Origin: Perognathus longimembris pacificus
Taxonomy: Eukaryota; Chordata; Mammalia; Rodentia; Heteromyidae
DNA length: 64,000 nucleotides
Assembly (NCBI RefSeq): GCF_023159225.1
Contig: NC_063184.1
Location: forward strand, 12,761,528 to 12,825,527
Direction of reading: 5' to 3'
Shown here: one piece after another, positions 21,441-33,243 of the stretch
Layout of the letters: every line of letters starts with the position of its first letter
Position numbering within the stretch: position 1 is the first letter of the stretch
Translations under genes and position numbers: made by a program
The notes under the pieces: generated by a model
Told to the model about the DNA's origin: nothing
The model's database searches: none
The model's input: the letters and a program-made list of their open reading frames with translations, nothing else

Positions 21441-22125
21441 TTCATTTTTAAAAGTATTGCTTGAGGGTAAGCATTATAATTTTTCAAGTTTGTTGTGCAA
21501 GAATTATCCCAAAGAATGGGACCATGCAAGTCTTCTTAGTTCATGTATGTCCCTTTATCATGATTTATTTCCATAGTGAAGACTTAAGATTTTTATTTTG
21601 AGGTTATTTATTGCTAGATGGATTGAGTGACAGGTGCTTTATGGTGTCCTATATAATGAAATAAATTAGATAAATTAGACATGCTGGCGGGAAGCAATTT
21701 TGCTGGATAATGACTTATGTATAGCTTTCTCATGCTTTTATTCAATTATCTTCAGGCTTTGATATTTCAGGTTTTTTTCCCTTTTTAAATTTAATAATAG
21801 AGAAAGTTGCATTGACATGATGAATTTTATGCACAAATGTGGTCATATTTTATGTGAAATAACTACTCTGCAGTAGGTACATTTTAAATGTTTTTGCTTG
21901 ATCTTTAATGTATTAACAGTTATCCTAGAAGCAGATTTTTTCTGAATTGACTTTTTAAATGTTTTTCTTAATAAGTCTTATTTTTCTATATCAATCATGC
22001 AAAATAGGGGGTTTCATAATACCATTTTTGTGGTACTATTAGTTTTTAATGGACAGTGTTGAGAATCTTTCCTTAAAAATTCTGAAGCCTATTTTTGTTA
22101 GAGTGTAATTTATACCTAGAACAAA
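21441..22125 (+). other. Unique AT-rich intron sequence
   Basis: Very T/A-rich, no recognisable element. Confidence 0.5.
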
Positions 22126-22560
22126 CAGGTGCCATTGGCTTATTCCTATAATCCTAGCTACCCAGGAGGCTCAGATTTGAAAGATCAAGGTTCAAAGCTG
22201 TTTTAGGCAGGAAACTCTCTGAGACTCATCTCCAGTCCACACAAAGCTGGCAATGGAGCTGTGTATCAAGTGATAGAGTGCCAGTCTTTAGTGAAAAAGC
22301 TAAAGTACAGACAAACCATTGCAACAGCAACACTTACAAAACTGTTTGGTGTAAACCAACTGTACAACTCATGGTGGGGAGAAGGAAAAGGGGAGGGGGG
22401 AGGCAGGGGAAAAATGAGGGAGGAGGTAACAAGTTGGATGAGAAATGTACTCGCCTTGCATATGAAACTGTAACCCTCTATACTTCACTTTGACAATGAA
22501 GAAGAAAAAGCTAAAAAGTACAGCTCTCAGGCCCTGAGTTCAAGACCTAGTACCAATGCA
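22126..22560 (+). mobile_element. 7SL-Geo SINE, split by L1
   Basis: The two parts (22126-22310 and 22505-22560) join in the correct order around the nested L1 end. Confidence 0.82.
22311..22504 (+). mobile_element. LINE-1 3' end nested in a 7SL-Geo SINE
   Basis: A purine-rich L1-type tail (ggggaggggggaggcagg, then taacaagttggatgagaa) is flanked by AAAAAGCTAAAGTACAG at 22294-22310 and a near copy at 22505-22523. The insertion split the SINE at 22126-22560. Confidence 0.75.
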
Positions 22561-22692
22561 CACACATAAAGATAAACCTACATCACATAAATGAATGTAT
22601 GGATTGGATATGCACATAATACATATTAAGTGACTTGAAATGTATGAAAACTGATACATATGAAAGATCATTTTTATCTGCTTCTTGCTAAG

Positions 22693-23446
22693 TGTAATAG
22701 GGAGGTCAGATCTGGCCAGCGCAGTCATGGACTGTGGAAGGGCATCGGATTGACTCCAGCTCAGATTAGAGCAGAAGCCAACTCCATCTTCATTCACTAA
22801 GATCTCCTCCACCCTATCCAGGGAAGCTCCCCTTTATTGTGATAAGTTATGTAAATTGACCACCTGAGGCCTGGGAGGTTCAAGGGAACCTGTGCCCTCC
22901 CATGAGTAGGCGTATCCACCTGGCATCAAATCCATGTGCTCTCCCAGGAGTAGGCATATCCACCTGACGTCAAAGCCATGCGCCAATTCTAACTAGAATG
23001 ATTGGTTGGTTTAAACAGATACTATAAGACAGACTGTAACTCTGGTGGCCACCTGCGTGTGGCCTAGCATGCTCTGTAAGTGCTGTATCCTCATTAGCCA
23101 CCTGCATGTGGCAAGTTTGACTGTGATGTTTGCCTTATAACCAGGCTGGAAGACCACACGTGCGTGCGTAGTCCCAGCTCCCGAGTCTGCGTCTGGACTG
23201 CGCACGTCTGAGCGGTTCTGGCTTCCAAATCTGTGCCCGGACCCTGCACACATGGTCGGCAGTTTCGGCTCCCGAGTCTGGGCTGTGACCCAAGGCCGGT
23301 CAGTTCACTTTTTGTTCACTTTTTACTTCCCCAATAAATCCATCTTTTTACCATCTTGTAGCTGGAGACTGTGTGGTGGACTCTTGGGGGAACCAGAAAT
23401 CCCCTGGGGGGTACGTTTTATTGTAGGGAACCCCCACTTTACTTCA
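22693..23446 (+). mobile_element. Solo ERV LTR (754 bp) with 5-bp target-site duplication
   Basis: The element starts TGTAATAGGG, ends TTTACTTCA, and is flanked on both sides by CTAAG (22688-22692 and 23447-23451), so both ends are intact. A TATA-like CCTTATAACC lies near 23132 and AATAAA is at 23333-23338. Between them are about three imperfect 43-45-bp units sharing CGAGTCTG-type cores, that is, a repeated R region. No internal retroviral genes flank it, so it is a solo LTR left by recombination. The 5-bp duplication argues against a gammaretrovirus (usually 4). Confidence 0.85.
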
Positions 23447-24211
23447 CTAAGCAAGGCCATCTTGCTGAGCTGACCAGACTTATAAAATTCACTGCAAAAT
23501 AAGTCCTAAAAAAAACTGTCCATGGTGGGAAAAAAAATCCTAAATAATATGATTTTAGTTGGTATTTTAAAGCTACAGAGAATGAGCATTTAACAGTTGG
23601 ATTTACCCCCTATTATTGCTGAATTAAAAAAAAATCCCTTCAGTATGGTTAATCATCACTCAACTTTTTCTCGTCTTTGTACGCCAAGTTGATTAACTCT
23701 TTTCTCTACAGTGAGCTTAAATAGTTGTAGGCTCCTTTACCTTAAGTAGAGAAGCTGACTAGAGAAGTACTTCACTGAAATCCAGTGTTCTGAATCCAGT
23801 GCTCTGAAGTTGAGAATTTCATAATATTGGGTTTGGAGGCTTAGTGGGTTGGGGGAAAACATCTGATGAAAAGATTTGCTTTTTTTGAAAAAAAAAATTG
23901 TGACTTCTATCAAAGTCTGTGGGTGCCGTATGCATTAAAGATCTGGACTAGCATTGTAATGAGAAGGTGGCAAGCTCAATAAAAGGTGTTTTACAAGAAA
24001 AAAAAAGTACTGTAAATATCAATCTATAGCTTCTTTCAACTTTATGAGTTGTAGGTATAGACTTTACAAACTTGGATTTGTGTAGAGTCTCTTCGGTATT
24101 TGTATTGACATTGCTACCCACTGATTGCATCTGTTTTTAAGCACTGAACAGTTTTAGTCCCCATTACCACTCTTATTATAGTGTGTGTGTGTATATATAT
24201 GATTTTTTCTT
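23447..24211 (+). other. Unique intron sequence
   Basis: Begins with the LTR target-site duplication CTAAG; nothing else recognised. Confidence 0.5.
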
Positions 24212-24405
24212 TTTTTTGCCAGTTCTGAGGCTTGGACTCAGGGCCTGAGCACTGTTCCTGGGTTCTTTTTGCTCAAGGCTAGCACTCTATGTCTTGGGCC
24301 ACAGCGCTACTTCCGGCCTTTTCTACTTATGTGGTGATGAGGAATCGAACTCAGGGCTTCATGCATGCTAAGCAAGCACTCTACTGCTAAGCCACATTCC
24401 CAGCC
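24212..24405 (-). mobile_element. IDL-Geo SINE
   Basis: Full-length inverted copy preceded by a short GT/AT run and T-rich tail. Confidence 0.9.
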
Positions 24406-25574
24406 TCCTATATTATCTTTTATACAGCAGAAACCAAGCTCTGTGGGGCTCACTTCGAGGGAGGGACAAAAAGGTATAGTTTCTGGGCCTGATGAAGGCT
24501 TGGATGGATGAGTATCATTTGAATATTCATGTAGATTCATGTAAGGAAAACATTGCCCTTGAAAATCTCGACTGCCCTGACAACATCTCTGTGGCCTTAG
24601 TCAGTGGCCTTGTACCTGTCTCTTAGAATTGTCACAAACTGAGTAAGCCATTAGGAAGAATCACTTCTTCCTGAATATTGCTTGTAAGTGTGGATGAATA
24701 GTTTTGGAAAGTTGATTATCAGACTCTATTCAGTTTTACCTAAAGGAGAAACCATGACACAGACTTGGATTGGGGCATTTCTTCATAAGCTTTGGCACAT
24801 AGTAAGCTTTCCACCTGCTTCTCTGTGGGTAATTTCACACACTCAGTGTGGGTCTAGACGCTGGGAGTTCAAGTTTCCACCTGGCACCGCCTGCTGCTTG
24901 GCTTTCCTCCCTGGGGCAGGATTTCCTCGGCCCTGCTAACTGCCACTCATTGTTGACAAAAACCATGTGCAGACTGGAAATCTTCCCCCTTCTGAGAGTT
25001 TTACTCCTACAGCATTAAAGCTGAAAGGGCTTTGTATTTTGTCTTTTAAAATTCTCTTCCCAATCTAAAAGTGAAAACTATTTACAGGAAAAAGAAATGA
25101 AACACAGAGGTGTAGGGGAAAAAAATCCCTTTCATTCTTACTTCCTTCAGACCTCTTTCCATAGTTATAAGTGGAAAAGTCCTGTCGTTCATTACATAAC
25201 CAGCTGACATTCCAGTGCTGTCTTCTTGCCTTACCTGCTCTGTTGCTTCCCCTTCCCCCCATGCATAATAAATGTTTTTCATATACTAAAACTCTAGCTG
25301 CAGTGATCACTTGATACTTTATTGTTGGACTTCCTGTAGCAAGCCAATCTCAATCCCGAACATGTTAAATTTTTAGTATTTTGTTATTAGAAATAATCTT
25401 CAGCTTTGTTTTCTCTCTTTCCTTTGTGGAATCATTTTGCATGGTTGGCAAGTGATCTACTGCTGACCTTCAACCCCAGCCCCTAGGGAACATCTTTGTG
25501 TAGTAAGCTTTCCAGTTACCTGATGATTACCTTTGGATAAATGTAAATTATAATGTTGAGGAAAACATTTCCTC
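24406..25574 (+). other. Unique intron sequence
   Basis: No exon or repeat recognised; short ORFs only. Confidence 0.5.
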
Positions 25575-25850
25575 CCCCATGGCATGCTGGGGTTTGAATG
25601 AGACCTCATGCCTGCGAAGCAGGGATGCTATCACTTGAGCCATGCCCCAGCTCCTTTTGCTTTAGCTATTTTTTGAATAAGTACCCACATCTTTGCCTGG
25701 GATCAACCTGGGACCACTGTCCTATCTCCACTTTCCAGTTTACAAGCAGCTTGTCAGTTGAGATGAGGGTTGGATCACATTGATTTTTTTTTTGCTCAAG
25801 TTGGTCTTGAATCTCAGTCTTCCCTCCCACTAGGTATGCTCCCGTACCAC
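25575..25850 (-). mobile_element. B1+ID composite SINE
   Basis: ID part (ggggtttgaatgagacc ... gagccatgccccagctcc), then weak B1 parts. Confidence 0.55.
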
Positions 25851-25994
25851 ACCAGTATCTTTCTTTTAAACATTCTGATATGTACAGCTAAGTTGATGTC
25901 TAGAAAAGTTGAGCTAATTTACATTCTGGTTAAGAAGGAAGTATTCACATCCTTCTTCATGCTGAAGATGATCACATTTAAAAAAAATCTTTAA

Positions 25995-27190
25995 CCTTTT
26001 TTTGTTTTGTTATTATGAAGGTGATGTACAGAGGGGCTATAGCTACCTAAGTCAGGTACCCCTTCCCTCCCTCTCTTCCAGTTTTTCCTTCCCATCCCCA
26101 CCCACAAGTTGTATAGTTCATTTTCAACATAATGTCTAGTGAGTACCACTGCTACATTTTTAAAAATTAAATTTTATTGACAAGGTGATGTACAGAGGGG
26201 GTACAGTTACATAATAAAGTAGTGAGTACACTTTTTGTCTTGTTACACCTTCCCTCATTTTTCTTTCCCTTCCCTAGTTCAGGTAAGCATATATACAATA
26301 TCCAGTGTACCAAAATCATATACAGTAACCACATGGGGTATGCTAAAGGAAATTCACCTAGTACATTAAACATAACAACAACAATAAAATCCTCCTGTTT
26401 CCATCTCCTGGAATTCATTTTACTTAGCCTTATCTTATATAATCATATGTATATAGCTGTTGAGCTATTGTGATCCTCTGATAGGTCTATCCTAGACCGT
26501 TTTATGCTTAGCTAGTAATTGTTTGGTTCCAGAGACACACTGCAAAGTCGCTGACCAAAACATGTGGAAATGCCATTTGAAAAGAAGTTTGTCATTTTAT
26601 AGACATGATCTCTATTGTTCTCCCCACCCCCAACAACCACATGTCAGGGAGACCATGTGCCTTTGTTCTCTGTGCTCCAGGCTTGTCTTGCTCAACATTA
26701 TGTATTCAAGATCTGACCATTTCCCTGTGAATGCCATTATTTTATCATTTCTAATCGATGTGTAGTATTCCATTGTGTACAGGTACCACATTTTTTTGGA
26801 TCCATTCATCTGTAGAGGGGCATCTGGGTTGTTTCCATATTCTAGCTATTGTGAATTGTGTGATAAACGTGCATGTGCAGATGTCTTTGTGGTATCCTGG
26901 ATCCTGTTGTTCAGGATAGATGCCTAGGAGTGGCATGGCTGGATCATAGGGTAGGTCTATGCTGAGTTTTGTTTTTTTTTTTTTCAAGTAAAAGTTGGAT
27001 TTATTGGGGAAGTAAAAAGTATACTGACCGGCCAGGGTCACGGCCCAGACTCGGGAGCTGGGACCGCAACTGTGAAAAGCAGGCTGGCCGACCAGGGCCG
27101 CAGACCAAACTCTGGAGCTGGGACCGCACCTATGCTGAGTTTTTTGAGGAACCTCCATACTGTTCTCCAGAGTGGCTGCACTAGTTTACA
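25995..27190 (-). mobile_element. LINE-1 3' end (ORF2 C-terminus and 3' UTR)
   Basis: On the minus strand, pieces of L1 ORF2 C-terminus are clear: PAMPLLGIYPEQQDP, and in another frame MWYLYTMEYYTSIRNDK. A 3' UTR follows, ending in repeats of a gtgatgtacagagggg motif near 26020 and 26185; the doubling suggests two 3' ends in tandem. Frameshifts and 5' truncation make it dead. It hosts the R-region retrocopy at 26971-27129. Confidence 0.85.
26971..27129 (-). mobile_element. Retroposed LTR R-region with poly(A) tail inside L1
   Basis: The insert is flanked by CTATGCTGAGTTTT at 26957-26970 and 27130-27143. It begins on the plus strand with a T-run (the tail) and reads, in reverse, as two ~45-bp R units followed by CTTCCCCAATAAATCC, matching the LTR at 22693 up to its expected cleavage site. 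It holds nothing upstream of R, so it looks like a 5'-truncated polyadenylated ERV transcript copied by L1 machinery. Confidence 0.8.
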
Positions 27191-27307
27191 CTGCCACCAA
27201 CCTGCTGCTACATTTGTTCACCCTTCCTCCCTCCATTTCTTGTTTGTACAAGTGTACAAACAAGACAAAAAGAAAAGAAAACAAAAAAGGCAACAAAGTA
27301 ATCTTGA

Positions 27308-27410
27308 AAGCCGGGCATGGTGGTGGTTGCTTGTAATCCCAACTCTTTGGGGTGCATAGTCCAAGGAGATGATCCCCAGGGAAAAATGTGAGGCCTTATT
27401 GAAAAGAATA
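27308..27410 (+). mobile_element. B1-like SINE
   Basis: Starts gccgggcatggtggtggt and keeps cttgtaatcccaact; the 3' part is diverged. It follows the L1 directly. Confidence 0.65.
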
Positions 27411-27995
27411 GCTAAAAGCATAAAGGGTTGGTTTTCTGAAGTTAGGAACAGATCTGGCAGCTAGTTTAGTATATGGAATCGAAATGTACTTTGTACAAAC
27501 TTGATGGAAACAAGAGTCCTATCTCTTTATAAGTAACCTGCAGGTCAGTAACCCCAGGAGGAAGTGCTGAGGGGCAGGGTGAGAAAGGAAGGAAGACACC
27601 CCAAGCTGGATTCATTTGCAAGGTGTAGCATGGAAAAGGGAGTCTGTTCTTTTGACAGCCAACCTGCTATGTTTTGGACCTTCTTATTTGTTGCATTCAT
27701 TTCCCCCCAGGGTTTGCCTGTGTCACAATGAATATTCACATAGATTTAGGAGTGTGGTGGTTGAGCCCACTGGCAATGGAGCCAGCATGACTGGGTTCAA
27801 GTCTTCCATCTACCTCAGAGGAGTCAGAGGTAATCAGCCTCTCTCTGCTTTAGCTTTCTCATCTCCAAATTGGAGGTAATTATAATAGTCATATGAGAGA
27901 TAAGATGATAATGAAGTCTGCCAGTCTACCTTAGGAGGTTTGTGAGGACTAAATAAGATACTGTACCTTAAGCCTTTAAAATAGTCTAGCAGGTA

Positions 27996-27998
<3 letters not shown>

Positions 27999-28051
<53 letters not shown>
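27999..28051. repeat. (TG)26 microsatellite
   Basis: Pure array at the 3' end of an inverted 7SL-Geo SINE. Confidence 0.96.
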
Positions 28052-28052
<1 letters not shown>

Positions 28053-28285
28053 TCGGGGCTTGAATTCAGGGTGTGGGCACTGTCCCTTAGCCTTTTGGCT
28101 CAAGGCTGGCGCTTTATCACTTGAGCCACAGGTTTATTTCTGTGTTGTTACTTTGGTTTTTTGTTTTGGTGGTTAATTGGACATCAAAGTTTCATGGAGA
28201 TTTTTGCCTGGACTGGCTTTGAACTGAGATCCTCAGATCTCAGCCTCCTAAGTAGTTAGGAGTATAGGTGTGAGCCTTTGGCATA
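28052..28285 (-). mobile_element. 7SL-Geo SINE
   Basis: Inverted; its 3' end continues into the TG array at 27999-28051. Confidence 0.82.
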
Positions 28286-28644
28286 CGCATTTTTGTTCCA
28301 TTATTGTCACCTGCAATTTCACTAAGGGATGAAGAGAGAAGGTGGGAAGGCTGTGTGGAGTCAGTTAAATTTCCAAGGAAACCACATATAGTCTCTGACC
28401 AGCTTTACAAAGGAGGTCAAGGATAGCCTGGTGCAGGAGCGCCCGATGAGGTAGATAAGACAGATAAGAAAACGTTGTACAGCTTCAACTTGGCCAGAAG
28501 CAATCTATAATCTACTTGGAAAGATCTTGGCAAGAGGAAACACTGTTAGTGTAGATGGTTTCATCCAAAGGGTAGGCTAGGTTTACAGTGCACATTTTGA
28601 AACCAGTTCTACTTCTGGGGTGTGCGGGAGGTGGGGGTGGGTGG

Positions 28645-28763
28645 GTTGTTAACTGGACACCAGTGTCTCATGGCTTTCATTACCCAAGCTGGTTTTGAAC
28701 TTCAATTCTCAGATCTCAGCCTCCTAAGTAGGTAGGTTTACAGGTGGGAGCCACCAGTGCCTA
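28645..28763 (-). mobile_element. 7SL-Geo SINE, left half only
   Basis: Only the 7SL part remains (gttaactggacaccagtg to gggagccaccagtgcc); the Geo half is replaced by a G-rich run. Confidence 0.75.
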
Positions 28764-28801
28764 ACTGGTTTATTTCTTAATGAAGTTTCTCTTCACTTAT
28801 A

Positions 28802-28863
28802 GGTAGATAGATAGATAGACAGATAGATACATAGTGTTGTTATTGTGGCATTTAGATAGATAG

Positions 28864-28925
<62 letters not shown>
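28802..28925 (+). repeat. (GATA)n microsatellite in two blocks
   Basis: A short block (28802-28832) and a long pure block (28852-28925) are separated by a 25-base unique segment. That segment reappears after the array (gtgYtgttattgtRgcattt), so the unit including unique sequence was tandemly duplicated. Confidence 0.93.
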
Positions 28926-28936
28926 CAGTGCTGTTA

Positions 28937-28992
28937 TTGTAGCATTTGTGATCTTCCTGTCTCAAGTGCTGGGATTACAGCAGTGAGCTGCC
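28937..28992 (-). mobile_element. B1-like fragment
   Basis: gatcttcctgtctcaagtgc and gggattacag remain next to the GATA array. Confidence 0.55.
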
Positions 28993-30039
28993 CAGGGAGG
29001 TCTTGACATATAGGTGTTGCTTAATTACTGTTCTTCCACTGTTATTTTTCAGAAAGACTGCTTTGGATCTGTACTGTGATTATGGCACCATGTGTGATTG
29101 TATAGGGTTTATTACTACCTGGCTCTTCTCTAATTCTTTGTAGTTACTGTAACGTTTGAGAATGAACAATACTCTGAGAACCTTAACCAAGCACTTCTGT
29201 AGGCCCTAACTCATCTGCCATTTGTTTTCCCCTTGGGTCCACATGCGCACATCTGGATTCAGGAGGTCAGGTGTAGCAGATGCGAATAGAGGCCTGAGTG
29301 ACCAGGAGCTGCTGTTCTGTGTGATTCAGCCCCACTTTCTTTGGGGGTGATCAGTGGCACAAATCAAGCTCCTTCCTCAGCTGCCCTGCTCCATTGTGAC
29401 CTTCACCCAGCACCAGGATGTAATGGAGCACCCCAAATAAAACACTCAGCACTCCCCTCTCCTACCTCGAATTCAAACCCACGTCTTGTGTCATCTGGTT
29501 TCTAGTTCCTGTGCTGCCAGCTCTGGCTTCCTTCCAGCTGCCTTTTGGTCTCCTCCACTGGTTTTTCTGCCTCCCTTCCTTCTGCATTATCTTAAGGCAC
29601 TGATCTGTGGTGGGGAACTCTCAGTGGTTTCCCCTGGATGATGGAGCAGAACCAGACGGCTTCGGAAAGGGTTGCAAAGCACTCCAATACCTGCCAGGCT
29701 GGCCTTGGATAGTATTAGCTGTTGCTAAGCCTTTCTCCTTCCCACTTATCAAAATACACAATTGCTTCCTGCTCCTCTTGGTTTTCTAGCAGTTGATTTA
29801 TAAACAGATTACTTTTTGCCCACTCAGTGTGGAAATGAGTACCTAGCACCGTATTTAGCAGTGAATTAGGCTCAATGTGCTTGGTGGAGAAAGTGCACAG
29901 ATGCAGGAATGTCTTAAGGCTTTTAATGTCTCTAAGGCTTTTGAATTATTTTCAAATACAGCTGACTGCATTATCCCCCGCATTTTGCTCCTTAATGGAG
30001 TCATGAAAGAAGGTCTAGTACCTTCAAAATATGTATCTT
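28993..30039 (+). other. Unique intron sequence
   Basis: An AATAAA near 29437 was considered as an LTR signal and not supported; nothing recognised. Confidence 0.5.
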
Positions 30040-30290
30040 AGATTGGATATGGTGACTTATACCTATAACCCCAGCTACTCAAGAGGCAGAGGGAAAATCA
30101 CTGTCCTAAGTGAAGAGTTCGGGCGACACTAATCTCAGTCAATAAATGGCACATGGGGTCATGCAACTCTGAAGCCCTTCTTGAAAAATAGCAAATGCAA
30201 AATAGGTCTAGAGCATGGCTCAAATGGTAGAGCACCTATCTACCTAGCAAGTAAAGGCTCTGAGTTCAAACCCAAGCACTGTCAAACAAA
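30040..30290 (+). mobile_element. B1+ID composite SINE
   Basis: Old copy: cctataaccccagctactc, then a second degenerate B1 and an ID-like ggctcaaatggtagagcac. Confidence 0.55.
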
Positions 30291-30453
30291 ACAAGAAGCT
30301 CAGGTTATTTTATTCTCTTGTTTTTAAGAAGAAAAGGTGTCAGTCTAGCACAACTAAATTTTAAGTGAGCTCTTTCTAATTTCTAGGGACTATAAGTAAC
30401 CAAACCATCTGTTCCAATCAGAAAAAGTGACATATAATGGTAATTTTTTTCAG

Positions 30454-30688
30454 CCAAGATCAGTGGCTCACACCTGTAATTCCAGCTACTCAGGAGGCAG
30501 AGATCTAAGGATTAAGGTTCAAAGCCAGCCCAAGCATGAACTCCATGAGATTCTGTCTCCAATTAAGTACCAAAACAGCCACATGTGGAACGGGACACAA
30601 GGGGTAGAGTGCTAGCCTTGAGCAGTGAAACTCAGGGACAGTACCCAGACCCAGAGTTAAAGCCCCAGAACCCAGGAAAAAAAAAATG
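30454..30688 (+). mobile_element. 7SL-Geo SINE
   Basis: Full length with a short A tail. Confidence 0.85.
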
Positions 30689-30929
30689 TGTGCTAGGATT
30701 AACATTACAATGATCAATACACTTAAATGTAAAGGCAGTGAGTGTGTGAAAATCCTGTTTTGCACTTATCTGCTGTCATGAATGCTCTTACAGATGAAAG
30801 CCAATTCATACAGATGCCATGGCCTTTCTGCCTTTCTCCAGTAATAAATTACACCATTTCATTACTAATTTGTTTAGTGATAAAGGACATGAACTGCACT
30901 CCCACATTGCAGCTTTTCTATATACATTA

Positions 30930-31094
30930 AGGAATGTATCCCATGAGTCAAAGTTTCCCCAGGGACCATAGTAATCTAATCTAATAAAGGTAAAAGACTA
31001 AACCATAAACCCGTCCCTAGAGAAAGCCAGGAACAGGGTAATTGGCTCAGGGATCTTGTGGCACCTGCACCCAGATGTTGCTACATATCTGGAG
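30930..31094 (+). repeat. Unclassified interspersed repeat, copy A
   Basis: It shares about 160 bases with 33481-33637, including ttccccagggacca, ctaatctaataaaggtaaaa and agggtaattgg-tcaggg. An internal AATAAA could make it an LTR piece, but the family is not recognised. Confidence 0.65.
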
Positions 31095-31568
31095 AATATG
31101 TCATTAGTGTATATATCTCATTCTGCAGAAAGCCTGGGAAACCAGGAGAGGCCTCTAGAAGCTGGTAGGTCTAAGCCAGGAAGGTTTAGGCTGTGCAGAT
31201 TCAGAGAATGGGGGTGTCTGATGTGGGTGAGAGTCCAGGACTACTTTGCAGGACAACTAGTCATTGCATTAACTCCCACTTCTCCATGATTTTTTCTTAG
31301 AGAGATGGAGTATTGCCTCGGAGGACACAGATAATGGGTTGGTTGATTCTGTTCTTTTGTTTTGTTTTACAGTTTAGTTATCCTATAATTGCCCAAGGTA
31401 GCAGGCTTTAGGAAAGTCGGCTAATCTAGTACTTGTTTTCCATGCCATTTTTTACCTATCTACTGTCCAGGTAAAAGTGAGAGAAAGTTACAAGAGAATG
31501 TCCAAATGTTGTATTTATTCTTTTGGTGGTAGGAGAACAGGGGTGGGGAGAAGGAGGGGAAGGAAAGC

Positions 31569-31785
31569 AATTCTGGGGCTTGAACTCAGGGCCTAAGTGC
31601 TGTCTCTTAGGTTCTTTTGCTTAAGGCTGGTGCTGTACCACTTAAGCCACAATTCCACTTGCAGCTTTTGAGTGATTGCTTGGGAGATCAGAGTCTTACA
31701 GCCTTCCCTACCTGGACTGGCTTCAAACTATGAGCTTTAGATCTCAGCCTCCTGAGTAGCTAGGATTTCAGGTGTGAGCCACCAA
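31569..31785 (-). mobile_element. 7SL-Geo SINE
   Basis: Inverted, full length, starting ttctggggcttgaactcagg. Confidence 0.85.
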
Positions 31786-32202
31786 AAATGGACGTTGTAT
31801 GGCATATAGGTTTTTAGAAATCTCTGTAACAGATGCAAGAGATAATCTGGGTTCAACCCTATTTAATAATTTACACAATATTCCATTCTTAAGATGTAGA
31901 CAATTAAGTACTATTTCTGATGCCAAAAAAACCTTATGTACTTAAAATATTATTTTATGTTTATTATTTATAGAAAAATAAATGCTTCAGAGAGTTAGTA
32001 TTAAGCATAATTAATACAGTAGTAATTTGTATGCCAGCTAAATTAGGATAATTAATGTTTTAGCTATATGAACATTAAAATGCTGTTTCATCACAGGATA
32101 ATTCTTCTCCTAAGAAGTTTAATCTGCTAAACATTTATGATTTCATTCTGTAGTACCAAGAGAAAAGGCACATTATGTCTCTGCTTTCCTTTCTTTGTTT
32201 CT

Positions 32203-32256
32203 TGTGTGTGTGCGCGTGTGTCTGTGCGCGCACGTGTGTATACGTGTGCATGTGCG
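32203..32256. repeat. Alternating GT/GC tract
   Basis: Purine-pyrimidine alternation with CGCGCACGTG parts can adopt Z-DNA; it adjoins an inverted SINE 3' end. Confidence 0.85.
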
Positions 32257-32258
32257 TA

Positions 32259-32458
32259 CTACGGCTTAAAGTCAGGACCTCATGCTCCTTTGACTATTTT
32301 GCTCATGGCTAGTGCTGTACCTGTTGAACCATAACTCTAGACAGGCATGTATCTGGTTAATTGGAGATGAAGTTTTGTACTTTTCTGCCTGGGCTGGCTT
32401 CAAACCACAATCCTTCAGATCTTAAACCTTCTTAGTATAGGTGTGAGCCAGTACTGGG
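32259..32458 (-). mobile_element. 7SL-Geo SINE
   Basis: Inverted and diverged; adjoins the alternating GT/GC tract at 32203-32256. Confidence 0.75.
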
Positions 32459-32713
32459 TTCCTCAGGTAACTTTTGAAGGGGTATATTTTCTTATTATAG
32501 AAATTTATTTATAAGTTTTTAAAAATTAATTGCTCAAAATAAAGAAATATTGCGAGTTAAGCCATGTGCTTACACTTAATATCAAAATTATAATTTCCTA
32601 AGCTTGATTGAAGTGTTTTTTCCAGAGCAATCCTCTGGGAAGACACCAGGCAGAAAGGAGAACAGAGGCTGTGTACTTCCTTGCATAGTTGACTTTTGAA
32701 AATCTTCAACTAG

Positions 32714-32880
32714 GGCTGGGAATATGGCCTAGTGGCAAGAGTGCTTGCCTCCTACTCATATATGGAAAACAGCCAGAAGGGGCGCTGTGGCTCAGGTGGC
32801 AGAGTGCTAGCCTTGAGCAAAAAGAAGCCAGGGACAGTGCTCAGGCCCTGAGTCCAAGGCCCAGGACTGGCCAAAAAAAA
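32714..32880 (+). mobile_element. IDL-Geo SINE with internal deletion
   Basis: AAAATCTTCAACT occurs directly before and after the element, a clean target-site duplication. The box-B half of the left unit is missing (cctcctactcatatatgg). Confidence 0.92.
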
Positions 32881-33157
32881 AATCTTCAACTGTAATTTTT
32901 TCACATTTACAAGTATTTCAATGTAATGCATCTGGAAAACGAACTTCAAATTTAATGCTGTATAACACGAATCTTGTGATAAGTTAAAAAGAATAAACCT
33001 TCATTAATGACTGGGTTTATTTTGAAGTTTAGCATATGTGGAGTCTAACCTTGAGCTCTTCTCTCCCCACTGCCAGGACTGTGGACTTAGATGGGGTGTC
33101 ATTTCCTATGAAGATTTCAGGCAATCCCAAGACTGATTAAAGTTTGCATACATAGTA

Positions 33158-33243
33158 GAGTACAGCCTTGAGCACAAAAGCTCAGGGACAGCACCCAGAC
33201 CCTTAGTTCAAGACATAGGACCAGCACAAAAAAAGAAAATAAA
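33158..33243 (+). mobile_element. Geo half-element
   Basis: Only the right half is present (cagccttgagcacaaaagctc onward) with an A tail, so the family of the left half is unknown. Confidence 0.7.

Noticed and set aside
26585..27158. L1 ORF2 pieces as a possible active element.
   Set aside because: Only the C-terminal end is present, frameshifted, and interrupted by another insertion.
29202..29560. AATAAAAC near 29437 with pyrimidine-rich flank as a possible LTR.
   Set aside because: No matching TG/CA ends, TATA box or duplicate copy could be found.
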